Source: Anisus vortex
Lineage: Eukaryota; Mollusca; Gastropoda; Planorbidae
Length of the DNA: 64,000 nucleotides
Assembly (NCBI GenBank): GCA_949126835.1
Contig: OX421492.1
Location: 38,274,886-38,338,885, forward strand
Direction: 5' to 3'
Position numbers and translations under genes: made by a program
In this document: one piece after another, positions 25,140-37,160 of the stretch
Layout of the letters: every line of letters begins with the position of its first letter
How positions within the stretch are numbered: position 1 is the stretch's first letter
The notes under the pieces: model-generated
The model's input: only the letters and a program-made list of their open reading frames with translations
Told to the model about the DNA's origin: nothing
Database searches by the model: none

Positions 25140-25443
25140 GTGAATTTATTGTTTTGTTTTGTTGGCTTCCATTAGTCTCGCGAGACGACCTGTGTTCCCT
25201 TGGGGATTGTGTGCTCCTGGCCTTGCATCTTCTGTTGTGGCTGTACAAGCCCACACGCGAGTAACTGTCTTTGTTGCACCTCTGGCACAATAAGGCAGAA
25301 TTGGTCATTGGCTGGTCTCTTCTCTTCCTTCTGGTGCGCTTCTCGTCATAGAGCCGTTGCAGGTTACTTTCTCCTGGAGGTCAGCGCTTGTCTCCAGCTG
25401 GGCCAGTCTTTGGCAAGTTCCTCCCAGCTGTTTGTGTCCATGG
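25140..25443 (-). pseudogene. Decayed LINE ORF2 C-terminal tail with CCHC-like finger
   Basis: Read on the minus strand it starts MDTNSWEELAKDWPSWRQAL, then after a stop and frame change continues YDEKRTRRKRRDQ and a finger-like LCQRCNKDSYSRVGLYSHNR followed by RC. The 'WEELA.D...WR' helix followed by a basic linker and C-x2-C-x12-H-x4-C is a common ending of metazoan LINE ORF2 proteins. Only this terminal piece is present, so it is a 5'-truncated dead copy. Its clade cannot be set by eye. Confidence 0.75.
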
Positions 25444-25489
25444 CCTAGGCCTACATAATTTCAATCATTAAATTCTTCTTTCAAACATA

Positions 25490-26450
25490 GGGGAAGGTGG
25501 GTAATTTGTATCCTCTAAGGGAAAAAATAAACAATAATAAAACTAACTGTAGAAAACATTTATTTTTACGTTAAAACAATTATTGGTGACAAAAGAATGA
25601 AAATATATGATCTGAACGTTTTATTATGAAAACAAAAAGCACAATTAATAAAATAAAACAAAGACAAGGTGGTACGAATTGCCCTCACCAGCGTTCAATT
25701 CGTACCACTAAAGAGGGTAATAAGTACCAAAAAAATGAATAAAAAATATTGTTTGTAAGGTTGAAATTTATAAGTTGAGGTCTCTCTATATATATCTCAT
25801 TTGTATTTAATAATTAATTCACAAGTATAATTATTCAGTGACCGACTTTGGAAGGCCTATTCAGAGCATGCAGGATGTACCTATGCTCTACAGATAAACA
25901 TTATATCATGTATTCCTAGATGTTCTCACTGTACCAGTACCCGGTACCATTGCAAAACTTTATTTTATTTTTTTTGCCTCCAGACCCTTTGTCTTTTTTC
26001 TGGTGCAGTCTCGGTACTTCTGCACTAATTGTAACGTAATTAGCACCGGTACGTATTACCCTACATAGCGAGGTACGATTTAGCCGACTCAGACGTAACA
26101 TTGTTTATTGCTTCTATGTTTTTATCGGCATTAGAAAACCGACCTAAATCTACTTATTAATGAAGCAGACTGGATAGTCAGCACACTAAACAAATATAAA
26201 TATGCTATGTTTAACCAGACCTACCTAGTATGACTAGAGGCACTAGTCAAAAATAACATCAAGTAGTGTAAAAACATATAAAGTCAGCCTACCGTTTTAT
26301 TTTCTTGTCCATGTTCACCATTGTTCTATGGCAGTCAAAACTAATGTGCTGGCATGTGTTAACGGGCTTACATGTTAATTACAACCAGTCAAACTAGGTA
26401 AAACGGCATAGGTACGAATTACCCAGCGGTACGAATTACCCACCTCTCCC
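25490..26450. mobile_element. Non-autonomous DNA transposon with 3-bp target duplication
   Basis: The left end GGGGAAGGTGGGTAATTTGT and the reverse complement of the right end, GGGAGAGGTGGGTAATTCGT, form inverted repeats of about 24 bp with about four mismatches. ATA flanks both ends. Further copies of the GGTACGAATTACCC motif lie inside (about 25674, 25707 and 26411), as expected of transposase-binding repeats. A 3-bp duplication fits PIF/Harbinger, although the usual TWA target is not clear-cut. A minus-strand open frame (25916-26101) has no domain I recognise. Confidence 0.55.
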
Positions 26451-26990
26451 ATACTGGAGTGGCTTGAGTTATTATTTTTGTGAACAAAAACCTATATAGA
26501 CAACAGAAGACCCTAGGATTTGCAACAATATAATTATTCAGTCATTTATATATTCTTACATTTGAGAGTAACAATATATTCAGTCATTTATATATTCTTA
26601 CATTTGATAGTTTTATACAAATATTAGCTTCTGACAACCTGTATATATTTAAAACTTTTTACAGTTATTTATTACTTATTATAGAAAATGTTTAGCTTAT
26701 CACAGCCTTTTATTTCCTCTTAAGTTTTTTAAAACGTATTATATAACTGTTTAGCTTCTTACAGCCAAACCGGCCCACGTTAGCAACTGTTGTAGACAAG
26801 TTTCTTCCTGTCCGAATGCAGACCTTAATTCCAAAAATCATTCCTTTGTCATGGTAACATAAAGTACCTCTAAAAAAATGGCGTATCGAATAAAATGAAC
26901 TGCGTGTCAAGGTCAAACATTATAAATACAATTTCCCCTAGCCTAATACAGTTTAAAGAAACTAGTGACAATTTAGCACATCCCTCCACA
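26451..26990. other. Unassigned sequence with a short duplication
   Basis: A phrase of about 48 bp containing ATTCAGTCATTTATATATTC occurs twice at about 26535-26610. No gene was recognised. Confidence 0.5.
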
Positions 26991-27144
26991 TTATTCTCTC
27001 TTTCTCTCTTTCTCTGTCTTTCTTTTTCTCTCTATCTCTTTCTTTTTCTTTCATTCTCGATCTCTCTATCTTTCTTCGGTCTTTCTTTTTCTTTATCCAT
27101 TATATCTAGCTTACTTTATTTTTCTTTATTTCCCCCCTATTTCT

Positions 27145-27222
<78 letters not shown>

Positions 27223-27235
27223 TTTTCTTTCACAT
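26991..27235. repeat. Pyrimidine-rich (CT)n/(CTTT)n block
   Basis: Interrupted CT/TTTC tract with a pure (CT)n core at about 27150-27203. Confidence 0.95.
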
Positions 27236-27364
27236 CAGTAGATCCAATTAAGATATATTAAGTTCTTTGATCGGCGTGTGTGTGTTTGTGTTTGTATGAG
27301 TGTGTAACACATATATGTTCTTCTTTAAATTGATGGATACGTATTGGCAAGCCCAGTGCCAATA

Positions 27365-27598
27365 ATATTATCATTCAACAAAAACTTTCTCATTCAACAA
27401 TAACATTTCCGTTCAACAATAACATTTTCCTTCACCAATACCATTTTCATTCAACAATATCATTCTCATTCAACAATAACTGGCCAATTCAACAATAACA
27501 TTCCAATTCAACCAATAACTAGCCAATTCAACAATAACATTTCCATTCAACAATAGCAGGCCAATTCAACAATAATATTTCCCATTCAACAATAAATT
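27365..27598. repeat. 18-bp imperfect tandem repeat
   Basis: Degenerate copies of CATTCAACAATAACATTT, about 12 units. Confidence 0.85.
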
Positions 27599-28726
27599 TT
27601 AAGTAGTTTGAAACATTAAAAGCGGCATGTAACCAAGAGCCATGACCTTAGCTACTGTAAAATATTCTAATTGTATATATATATACCCTAACCCACATAA
27701 ATTTGGGAACAGGGCCCCCACAATCCTAAATACAGCCCTGAATAAAGAGATAAGTTTTTGTTTAAATTAATATATAATCAAGATATTAGCTGATCGTTTA
27801 AATCGATTTACAATAAAGATATTAGTTTGATTAATTTAAAAAGATTTCTAATTAAGATATACATTTAATTACTGTTCAATAAAGATATGAAAACTGTGTG
27901 CTTTAAGGTTCGTTTCAGAAAATGTTTGTCAAACATTTAGTTCCCTTATAATTATACAAATCCTTTTTTTCCAGGTCTTGCCTGTGTGCTCTTTAGTTAA
28001 CGTCTATGTGTTAAGTTTTAGATCCATAGCAAAACGGGAAGTGAGTCAATTCGTTTTCTGAAGATTTTGTCAGTTGTAAACTTTTGCGAAGTTCAATATA
28101 AAAGATTTATTGAAAATTGATGGTTTCATTAGCTTTAAAAGGTTTTTTTTTCAGCGATGTATTTTAGGGATACAATTTTCCTAGCGTGCTTTCGTCACAT
28201 TGTTTGAGCGCTTAAACGTATTTACACTCCCGATGGACTTACACGCCTACACAACAACAAAGAAAATAGAAAACCTTCCACATTGCGTCATACACCTCCA
28301 AAATGCCAAAATCTATATGGCACCGCTGGATATAGAGGATGGGTGTGTGGGAAGGGACGGGGGTGCTTAATGTTATTGTTTTCATTCAATTTCTCTAGAG
28401 ACGTTTGTCTGTAAATTGAATTACGCAAAGTAGGACACAGGTCAATTTCTTCCAGGTCTGTGTTTCCATTAAACTAATGCCAAACGTATGGATTTTTTTT
28501 TAAAAAGTATTTGGGATGATCAAAATACATAAGTTGGACTGGGATGATGGGGTCTAGCAGAGTTGGCATTTTTGGAGAAACTGAATGTAACTAAGTTCTG
28601 AAGAATAACATTACAGACATTCATAGCATACATACCTGTACACACATACACGCACACACACACACACATATATAAATATATATATATATATAATACAATA
28701 CGATGGCATAGTAGGCTATCTAGTTT

Positions 28727-28768
<42 letters not shown>

Positions 28769-29292
28769 TAGTATTTAGCCTAAGCTAAAGTATACTTTGA
28801 TTTCACACTGAATTCTTTCTTCACATGCCCTCTCTAGTGCTAATCACCAAGATACCAATATTTATCAAAATATATACACATATAATAATATAGTAGTGGA
28901 GGGCAAGCATACTAAAATGTTTTAAATTATACAACAATGCAAAGCTTACAACTTAGAGAGTTTATGGAACAGTTTTAGTTTTTTAAAAAAGAAACATACA
29001 CAAGAATGTACCATGGGAATTCTCCTGATAACTTTTTTAACTGTCCTGATCGGCTGGGTCGTCAGACGTGGGAAGTTCTTGGCGGGTCTTTAGAGATTAG
29101 AAGTCACTGGCTATTCACGTGATCGATGTTACTGTTTTAGGTGTTTGGGCTCTTTAAAAGGTCATTCACCGCAGCAAGGCCAAACCCATTATGTCAATAG
29201 TACAATAATGTTGGAGAATTCCTTTGATTGGTGAATCCTTTACACTGGCACTTTTTTGCGCATTGAAGTCCGGTAATTAAAATTATAAACGT
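27599..29292. other. Unassigned sequence with TA microsatellites
   Basis: TA tracts lie at about 28670-28692 and 28730-28760. No gene was recognised. Confidence 0.5.
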
Positions 29293-30134
29293 CTTAGAGT
29301 CAGTGGCTAGGGGGAGCGAACTTTTAGGAAAAACGCCCCACTTTTAGAAATTTTTCCAGATTGATAGAAGAACTAAGAATTGTACGTATCAAGTGTTATG
29401 AGAAAATTATGTGCCTCAGGATACACACACTGTATAATAGTGCGGTATTTTTTTTAACCATTCACGATATTTACTAGCAACTATTAGTGCTGGGAATTTC
29501 TGCAAAATTGTTTGCATCTACTGCTCATTTTCGGGATGATTATCTAGTGTCGAAAAATATTTATAGAATCAACGCGAATGCTTCTATGGGACTGAATTAT
29601 TCTTCGTTTTAATTTTGAAAGACGAGATAAATCGCCAATAAAGACATTTTAAAAGAGATTTGAAAAAAATAAAGTTTCAACATTTTTATTTACTGTATCT
29701 ATGTGTCAATTACGAAATATGATACGTTATAGGAACGCTCTATTCTTTTCTAATTTTTTCTTCTCCACGCCCTTAGCAAACGGAATTTCTTTTTAAAAAG
29801 TTTATTTCCTTTCTTTTCTTCTTTTTTTTTAAAATTCTGTGGGTATCTTTTTTTTTTTTTTTTGCGAAGTTCATGTAACCATGTTTTTGATCACTACACG
29901 TATACGGCCGAGAAGAAGAAAGCCAGCGCGCTTTAAGTCACTTTATTACTTTTCGGTGAGTAAATCAGACTTGAACCCCACCTTTTTTTAGAATGCGAGC
30001 GAGCGTACTCTTTTGGGCCTCAGAGAACTGCTGTGTCCACGCACCACTGATACATCACCGTAAACGTTAGGCACAAACGGTTGGCCGTTCCTGTCCACTC
30101 TAAGTTCCTGCTTATGACCTGGTATCCACTAGAA

Positions 30135-31443
30135 AAGGGATTGGCAACCTAAGGCACGCGTGCCAAAATTGGCACGCAGAGCGATTTTCAATAGCACGCT
30201 AGAGACCTACTAGAGGTGTTTTATTATTGATGAAAACATAAACAACTATATTTTTTAGTAATATTTATATCGAGTGAAATCAATTTAACAACATTTAACT
30301 ATATGTACTTCCCTTTACAAAGGCATATATTAGGATCGATTGTTGGGCTTTTTCAGAAGCACATCGATGCACTCAAAGCGGAGTTTCAAGACTTTGAAAT
30401 TGATTTTTTCATACCTAATCAAGCATAACTGGCTTAATCTTACTACGACCTTTTTAGATGTAGATACTTTTTTTTTTATTAAGTATAGGGATATTTGCGA
30501 TTTGAAAACGTAGCCAGTTGAATTTTAAACCTTTAATGAAATGGGCATCGAAATGTGCCAAATTGTTTAAGAGATAAACTCCTCTAGGTTGAATGGACAA
30601 ATAATTAATGCAGGAAATGTTTACTTACAACTGTTTAACGTAAATTAATTATGTACCTCTAATAATTAAATCTTGTTATGAATACCACAACGCAAGTTTA
30701 TGTAAGAAAATAATAAATTAATTAGTCAGTAATATTTGTTATATTACAAAACATTACTCGTTTGGCATCACTATTGAATCAAATTTAGAATCTTTGTTTT
30801 AATTAAAGGGAGATAATTAACTACTGTTATTTCCACGAATGTTTCTAATATTGTGTTTTTTAATTTGTATTTTATAAAAGACTAAATGGTCTTTAAATTA
30901 TAACTTTATAATGACCAAACTGACAAAAAGTAGTTGAAATTTTTATAAACATTATATGACTAATATAATACATGCACATTTTGTGAACATTACATTAACT
31001 ACCCAATTTGTATGATTACTTTGTATCATTTCCGCTAAATTACATTCTATATAGAGACTTATTAATGTAAATAAAAGAACATCACACTTCCAACTAGTTC
31101 AACTGAGAACAAAAAATGTGAAATAATATAATCAGATGATAGATACGTATCTTATCCACTAAATGAAAACCTTTACAAAATAGTTACCATAAATAAATGT
31201 GAAAGTTTGGAAATATAATTTTGTATTTGGTATAAATGGTAATAAAAAGGATGATAATCATATAGGCCTACACATAATTTGTTCCTTTGCTTTTGGCCTT
31301 TGTGTAGCTACGGATTTAAATTACCTACTTGTCTTAAAAGAAAACAAGTATAATAGAGCAGGTTGACTTTTAGGCTGTTGGCACGCTGAATGATATAGAA
31401 ATCCTAGCTATGCACACCACTAGCAAAAGGTTGCCGACCCCTG
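30135..31443. mobile_element. hAT element nested in 29301-31706
   Basis: It is flanked by CACTAGAA (30127-30134) and CACTAGAG (31444-31451), an 8-bp duplication with one mismatch. The right end reads GGTTGCCGACCCCTG, the complement of the widespread hAT terminus CAGGGGTCGGCAACC; the left end AAGGGATTGGCAACC is a decayed match. The subterminal GGCACGCAGAGCGATTTTCA and GTTGGCACGCTGA segments are shared with the short MITEs at 40256 and 43467. The interior is AT-rich with no transposase frame. Confidence 0.8.
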
Positions 31444-31606
31444 CACTAGAGCGTGACCTTCACTTCGTATCAAATTAAATTAAACTAAAATTAACGAGAT
31501 CTAACAAGGTTCAATAATCATATTGTAACAAATTAAATTGTTGAAATGCCATTTTAAAAAAATATTAGAAACAATATAAATTGTGCTACATGGCTTGTTA
31601 AAATTA

Positions 31607-31706
31607 TTAAATAATTTTTTCCGGAAAAGGCCCTTTTTTTTCGAAAATGGTCTTAGGGGGAGCGGCCGCTCCCCCTGCTCTCCCCCCCCCCCTGGCTACG
31701 CTACTG
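31607..31706 (-). other. Right terminal region of the outer hAT element
   Basis: On the minus strand this begins CAGTAGCGTAGCCAGG, then a G run and a perfect GC palindrome around GGAGCGGCCGCTCC. The local G+C content is far above the surroundings. Confidence 0.55.
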
Positions 31707-31714
31707 CTTAGAGT

Positions 31715-31930
31715 AATAATAACAATAATGATAATAATAAAAATAAACTTTATTACAAGGAAGGAAATTTGTTTTACATTTGTGTAATGCATAGGATTTA
31801 GGAAATCAAATATGAAAATAAAAAATTTCAAATATGCCACTTACAGAAAGTACAATCAATATTAATATGCATTAGCCAATCATAAAAATACATTGACAAA
31901 ATGCACTACACCGTAAAAGAGAAATTGATC
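31715..31930. repeat. Dispersed repeat, copy 2
   Basis: Homologous to 16715-16915. It starts with an AATAATAA-type tail and AAACTTTATTACAAGG, then shares ACTTACAGAAAGTACAATCA and GTAAAAGAGAAA with copy 1. The outer hAT element sits directly against its tail. Confidence 0.55.
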
Positions 31931-32368
31931 GCCATACGGAGAAAGAAACAATTAAAATTAACAGTTATTACAAAATCTAAGAAAGAACATATCGCTTTTG
32001 GAAGATAACTGACTACGATAATAATCTACACATAAGTAAAAAGCGACAAAAAAAAAAAAAGCTAAAAATTGTCATCGTAAAGATTTGAATATTTTAAATC
32101 AACTCACTATGGTTAAACATATATTATTATTAATATTATTAAATCAATAAGTATAACACAAATGTGAAATTACTGAAAAACACAATACTGAGTTACTGTG
32201 GTATATACTGTGGTACACTGATATTATCAAGTTGAGACACAATGAAACCAAAAACTTAATAACATTTGAAAACATCAAGATTTAAACAAGGAGATTAAAA
32301 ACAATAAACACTGAAAACTTAACAGTTAAAAAATAAAACAACTGAAACATTTGAGAAATACTATGACA
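31931..32368. other. Unassigned A-rich sequence
   Basis: Loose AACACTGAAAACTTAACAG-type phrases occur here and again at 33600-33735, so this region and that one were probably contiguous before the hAT insertion at 32377. Confidence 0.5.
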
Positions 32369-32376
32369 GTTTAAAA

Positions 32377-33560
32377 CTTATGTTCTCAACCTTTTTCGGC
32401 TCATCGCTCCCTTTTACAATTTTTTGTCCGCTCACCGCCCCAACCCCTCATGAAGTTAAAGTGTCAATATAGTTTTTTTAGGCTGACTAGATTTTAGTGC
32501 TTATTTATTGTTAAAAAAACAACAACTGAAAAGGATACATATTGTTAGAATTAATAGATCGAAAAATTACCTAAACAGGAGGCTTAAAAAAATCAATATT
32601 AATGTGAATCATTAGTCTGGTGTGCTGCTAGTAGTTTGTCAATATTTGTTTCAATTTTGGTTTCAAAAGCCTTAGGTCTCCACGCTTCACTATTTGCAGC
32701 CTGTTGTCTTTTTTTGACAACCAAATGGCATTAACATAAAATCCACTTTCCACAAAGAGGGTGATAAGAATGCAATACAAAATTGTTGCCTAAACTCAAA
32801 ACAACAAAATTTTCCGGTTCTGCATGAGTAAAACTGACTGTTGAAGTTGAAGCCGATGTTTCTGAGAAATTTCATTATTGAATAAAATGTGGAAACAGTG
32901 TTTAATTAAAGGGAGACAATCCATTTCATTTGTGCTAATATTTCAAATAATTTTTTTTTTTTTTTTTTTTAAATAATGACTTACAATTTTTAACTTTAAA
33001 ATGATAAAACTGTATAAACTATTTGAAAATTATATAAATATTTTATGACTAAAGAATTTATATGTATATAAATTTAGTTTATATAAAAAAAAAATTACAT
33101 TAACTACCCAGTCTTTATGACTACAGTTTTTTTTTCCGCTAAAGAATAATCTGATGTTTTAAAACGGTATCTTAAACGTATTAAAGAACATATCAATAAT
33201 ACTGAGATCAAAATTTCATTAATATTTGCACATATAAGGGCGACAGGGATAGGTTTGCGGCAGTAATAGGACTCGCGACCTATCGGTTAACAGTCCGGTG
33301 AACTAACATGACCAGCTGGCCGCACAGCATACTTATCTAATACAATATCAGATGTTTAGCAACACTTGCATTTACATCACTTTTCATCCTAAAACTAATC
33401 GATTCAAATACCTGAGGTATTCAAATTATACCTATCAGGTACATTTGTACAGCCCTATTGCCCTTCACCACCCCCCCCAAACGCCCTCGGGAACGTCAGC
33501 GCCACTCTAAAGCTTCTCACCACCCCCGAGGGGCGATAACGCCCCCGTTGAGAAACCATG
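32377..33560. mobile_element. hAT-type element related to the one at 30135
   Basis: It is flanked on both sides by GTTTAAAA (32369-32376 and 33561-33568). The left end contains TTCTCAACCTTTTTCGG and the right end GTTGAGAAACCATG, the TTCTCAACC-type hAT termini. The interior at about 32905-33145 aligns with 30805-31060: TTTAATTAAAGGGAGA, then TATATGACTAA or TTTATGACTAA, then TTACATTAACTACCCA, then TTCCGCTAAA, in the same order. A G/C-rich part precedes the right end. No transposase frame remains. Confidence 0.7.
33235..33325 (-). other. tRNA-like fragment inside the hAT element
   Basis: On the minus strand, GCGGCCAGCTGGTCATG and GGTCGCGAGTCC stand at A-box to B-box spacing. It may be a SINE head captured inside the element or an insertion in it. 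Confidence 0.35.
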
Positions 33561-33599
33561 GTTTAAAAGAACTAAACTGGTTAAGCAACACAAGAAAAC

Positions 33600-33738
33600 A
33601 TAAGTTACACTGGAAGCAGTTAATAAAAACTGAAATCTGTTACGAAACACTGAAAACAGTTAATAAAAACTGAAATCTGTTACGAAACACTGAAAACAGT
33701 TCATAAAAACTGTGATCTGTTGAGAAACACTGAAAAAC
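33600..33738. repeat. 40-bp tandem repeat, about 3 units
   Basis: Units contain CACTGAAAACAGTTAATAAA then CTGAAATCTGTTACG. Confidence 0.85.
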
Positions 33739-34470
33739 ATATCGTCAAAAAATATGAGAATGGGGGGGGGGGGGAGGAATCAGTCAGCTATTTCCAGAAA
33801 TGCAGGTGTGTGCCAGGAGGGAAGAAAGTGCTAAATATCTGAGAATGTCTGATGCTAGAAATGAAGTCCCCCCCCCCACCCCCTCCCGTGCTATCAATGG
33901 CCTTTGTTTTCTTCTCCTGGCACTGTTTAGTTGGCAATAAACCATCCAGTCTCATAAACCCATCGAAACACAGACCGCACCTTAACGTTGGCCTCAAGGG
34001 GGTAGGAGAAGTGAGACCTTTTTCACTACCTGTATTTTTGTTCCTTCTCCTACAAGAGTTCCATTTGAGTGCTTTGTTCGATTCCATCTTCACAGACCCC
34101 GTCTCTATTTAAAAAAAAAGACGAGTATGCTTCTAATTACCACTTAAGGATAGATTGCAAAAGGCAAAAGGATTGGGGGGGGGGGGGTCGGAGCGCTTCA
34201 GGTGAATCTCAAGAATCACCTCCCTTGAACCATTACTCCCTCACAAAATCTTTCATTACAAAACAATCTTACCGCTTCTATCTAAGTGTCTAATTCATTA
34301 AAGGAATGATTTTTTTTATTGGAAACAAAATGTTAAAGTTTTTACTCTCGCAGGAACAACAGATCGTTGTCAAAGTTATAGCGAAGGTTTATAATAGGAC
34401 AAAACGTAACGTTACAAACTTCATACGTGTTTGATATATATAAGATCATGCCTAGAATTTAGAGAAGTAG
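33739..34470. other. Unassigned sequence with G and C homopolymer runs
   Basis: G runs (about 33762-33775 and 34175-34187) and a C run (about 33870-33876) occur. Short overlapping open frames on both strands have no domain. Confidence 0.5.
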
Positions 34471-34871
34471 ACACATACACACATATATACAAACACATAC
34501 ATGCAAACACACACATAAACACATACACACACAAACAAACACACACATACACACATACAAACACAAACACACACATTTACACAAACACACACACATACAC
34601 ACACACATACACACACAAACACACACATTGACACATACACACACACATACAAACACAAACACAGACATTTACACATACACACACACATACAAACACAAAC
34701 ACAGACATTTACACATACACACACAAACGCACACATAAACACACACAAACGCACACACATACACACACAAACACACACAGTTACACACACAAACACACAC
34801 ACATACACACACAAACACACACATTTACACACAGAAACACACACACACATACACACACAAACACACACACG
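34471..34871. repeat. CA-rich interrupted microsatellite
   Basis: About 400 bp of ACACACAT/ACAAACAC units. Cys/Val-rich peptides on the minus strand are read-through artefacts. Confidence 0.95.
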
Positions 34872-36469
34872 AGCGCATGCACAGGAGAAAGGCAGATCGC
34901 GTAACATGTTGGCTTTTTTTAATTTCACGGCAGGGGAGCCAACCGTACTTCACAGGTAAGTCTGTATTTATAGCCGTTCTGTGATGAAAATAGCGATAGG
35001 ACAAGTAACTCCTCTCTTTTTATTTTTGTCCTTTATTACTCTCCCTTTCTTTCTGCCTCATCTTTCTTTTTTTTTCCACGTGCAGTGGTTGAGTGAGAAG
35101 AGGGAACCACGCCCATTACTACTGTGATTTCCCTAAGATGAAAAGATGAGAGAGAGAGAGAGAGAGAGAGAGAAATAGCAAGAGAACCATGGGTATTAGA
35201 TGCATACGCCAGGTGCAAACAACACATTCGACTTGACATTTTGTCACAGTCTATTTCAACAAAAGTTTTTTTTATATGTACGATGTAATGCTGAGAAATC
35301 TGTTGTTACTAATTTTGTAATGTTTTTGTTTTTATTTAAAAAGAAGACTTTGTTTCTTTGTTTTGTTCTTTTATTAAGGTGGAAAGGAAATTTCATTGTC
35401 TTTGAAAACTAAGTACCTGTATGTGTGTCAGTGTGTGTGTCTGTTTGAGAGAGACAGAGTGTGCATATATGTTTTTGAGTGTGTGTGTGTTATTGTTTTA
35501 ATGAGCATGCAGCTAAAGCAGACTAGAGCCGGCTCAAAGACGGTATAAACGTAGTTATAATATATAATTACAAAGAGTTACATAGTACACTTGAATGCTA
35601 GAAGAAATGTAGAAGAATGTAAAAGAACAAAATGGAAGATATTTAGGAAATCTCATTCTTTATAAATACTTTAGATTTCTCCGGAAATTCCAGCTTGCTT
35701 ACCGGTAAAACTTGTAAATTTTCTTAACTTTGTTGTTTCCTTTCTTTAATGGGCGTCGAACGTGGATATTTTTTCTCTATTCATGTTAGTTGGCACATTA
35801 GACATAGTACAGTCCATTTAGTGTACTGAGTCTTGGATTACAGAGAAATAAATACAATTATACATTAACCCTTACAGTCCCGGCGTGTATATAGCGGAAC
35901 TGAAGGCAACATTGATAGAAGTAGGTCGGTACGGGAAGGGTTAATATAGCTACTTGTTAACTCTATAGATGTACGCTTTTTGTATCTACCGTTAGGGTCA
36001 TGTTCCTTCATTAACTCATATATATATATATATATATATTGTTCATCATAATGGGTGTTATCCATTATCTGATGTGTAGCTCGTAACAGTTGTCAATGCT
36101 TTATTATTCAACTCATAGACTGTTGGCTTATCGCAATGCTTCATTGGTAATATCACTTTCTGATAACAGGATGATAAAAGACATAAATGTCTCATCACTA
36201 ACTTGCTACATTTAACGACATTACCGCGTTACATATCTTGTCACATCACAACCATGCCACATCATATAATTACCTCGTCACATCACTACCTTGCCTTATC
36301 CTATCTGCAACAGGCGTCTTTTAAGTAAATAAACTTCAATGCTGTAGCAACAGGCGTCTTTTAAGTAAATAAACTTCAATGCTGTAGTGCAACTCCAATA
36401 CATAAAGAGAAATGACACTCAATCTTGGGGCAATCGCTTGTTGTTTTTTTTAAACTCTTTTATTATCAA
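34872..36469. other. Unassigned sequence with small repeats
   Basis: It contains (GA)n at 35149-35174, (TA)n at about 36018-36040 and a tandem duplication of about 44 bp (AACAGGCGTCTTTTAAG twice) at about 36308-36387. No gene was recognised. Confidence 0.55.
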
Positions 36470-37160
36470 CGTACAACAACCTTGCCACATCACTACTTCG
36501 TCACATCACTACTTTGCCACATCACTACCTTCCCACGTCGCTTCACTACGCCTTGCCACATAACATCACACTACCTTGTCGCCTCACATCACAATCTTAC
36601 CACATCACAACTTTGCCACATCACAGCCTTGCAACATCACATCCTAAGCTTGCAACATCTTAGCACTACCTTGCCACATCATTACCTTGCCACATCACTA
36701 CCTTGCTACATCACTACCTTGCTACATCACTACCTTGCTACATCACTACCTTGCTACATCACTACCTTGCCACATCACTACCTTGCTACATCACTACCTT
36801 GCTACATCACTACCTTGCTACATCACTACCTTGCCGCATCATTACCTTGCTACATCACTACCTTGCTACATCACTACCTTGCCGCATCATTACCTTGCTA
36901 CACCACAAACTTGCCACATTACATCCCTACCTTACTACATATTATCACTACCTTGCTACATCACTACCTTGTCACATTATTACCTTGCCACATCATTACC
37001 TTGCCACATCACTACCTTGTCACATTATTACCTTGCCACATCATTACCTTGTCACATTATTACCTTGCCACATCATTACCTTGCCACATCATTACCTTGC
37101 CACATCACTACCTTGTCACATCACTACCTTGCCGCATCACTACCTTGTCACATCACTGTT
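36470..37160. repeat. 16-bp imperfect minisatellite, about 43 units
   Basis: Variants of CACATCACTACCTTGC. With a 16-bp unit and no stop codons, all three plus frames stay open and give HHYLATSLPC-type peptides, which I treat as artefact. Confidence 0.93.

Larger units (their letters stand above)
29301..31706. mobile_element. hAT-type element containing a nested hAT element
   Basis: An exact 8-bp duplication, CTTAGAGT, flanks the segment (29293-29300 and 31707-31714). Its ends are CAGTGGC on the left and GCTACTG on the right, which are the short CAGTGGC-type inverted termini of hAT elements. The right end continues inward as CCTGGCTACG preceded by a C run and a G/C-rich inverted stretch (AGGGGGAGCGGCCGCTCCCC). 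The element is interrupted by another hAT element at 30135-31443, leaving about 1.1 kb of its own sequence, without a transposase. Confidence 0.75.
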
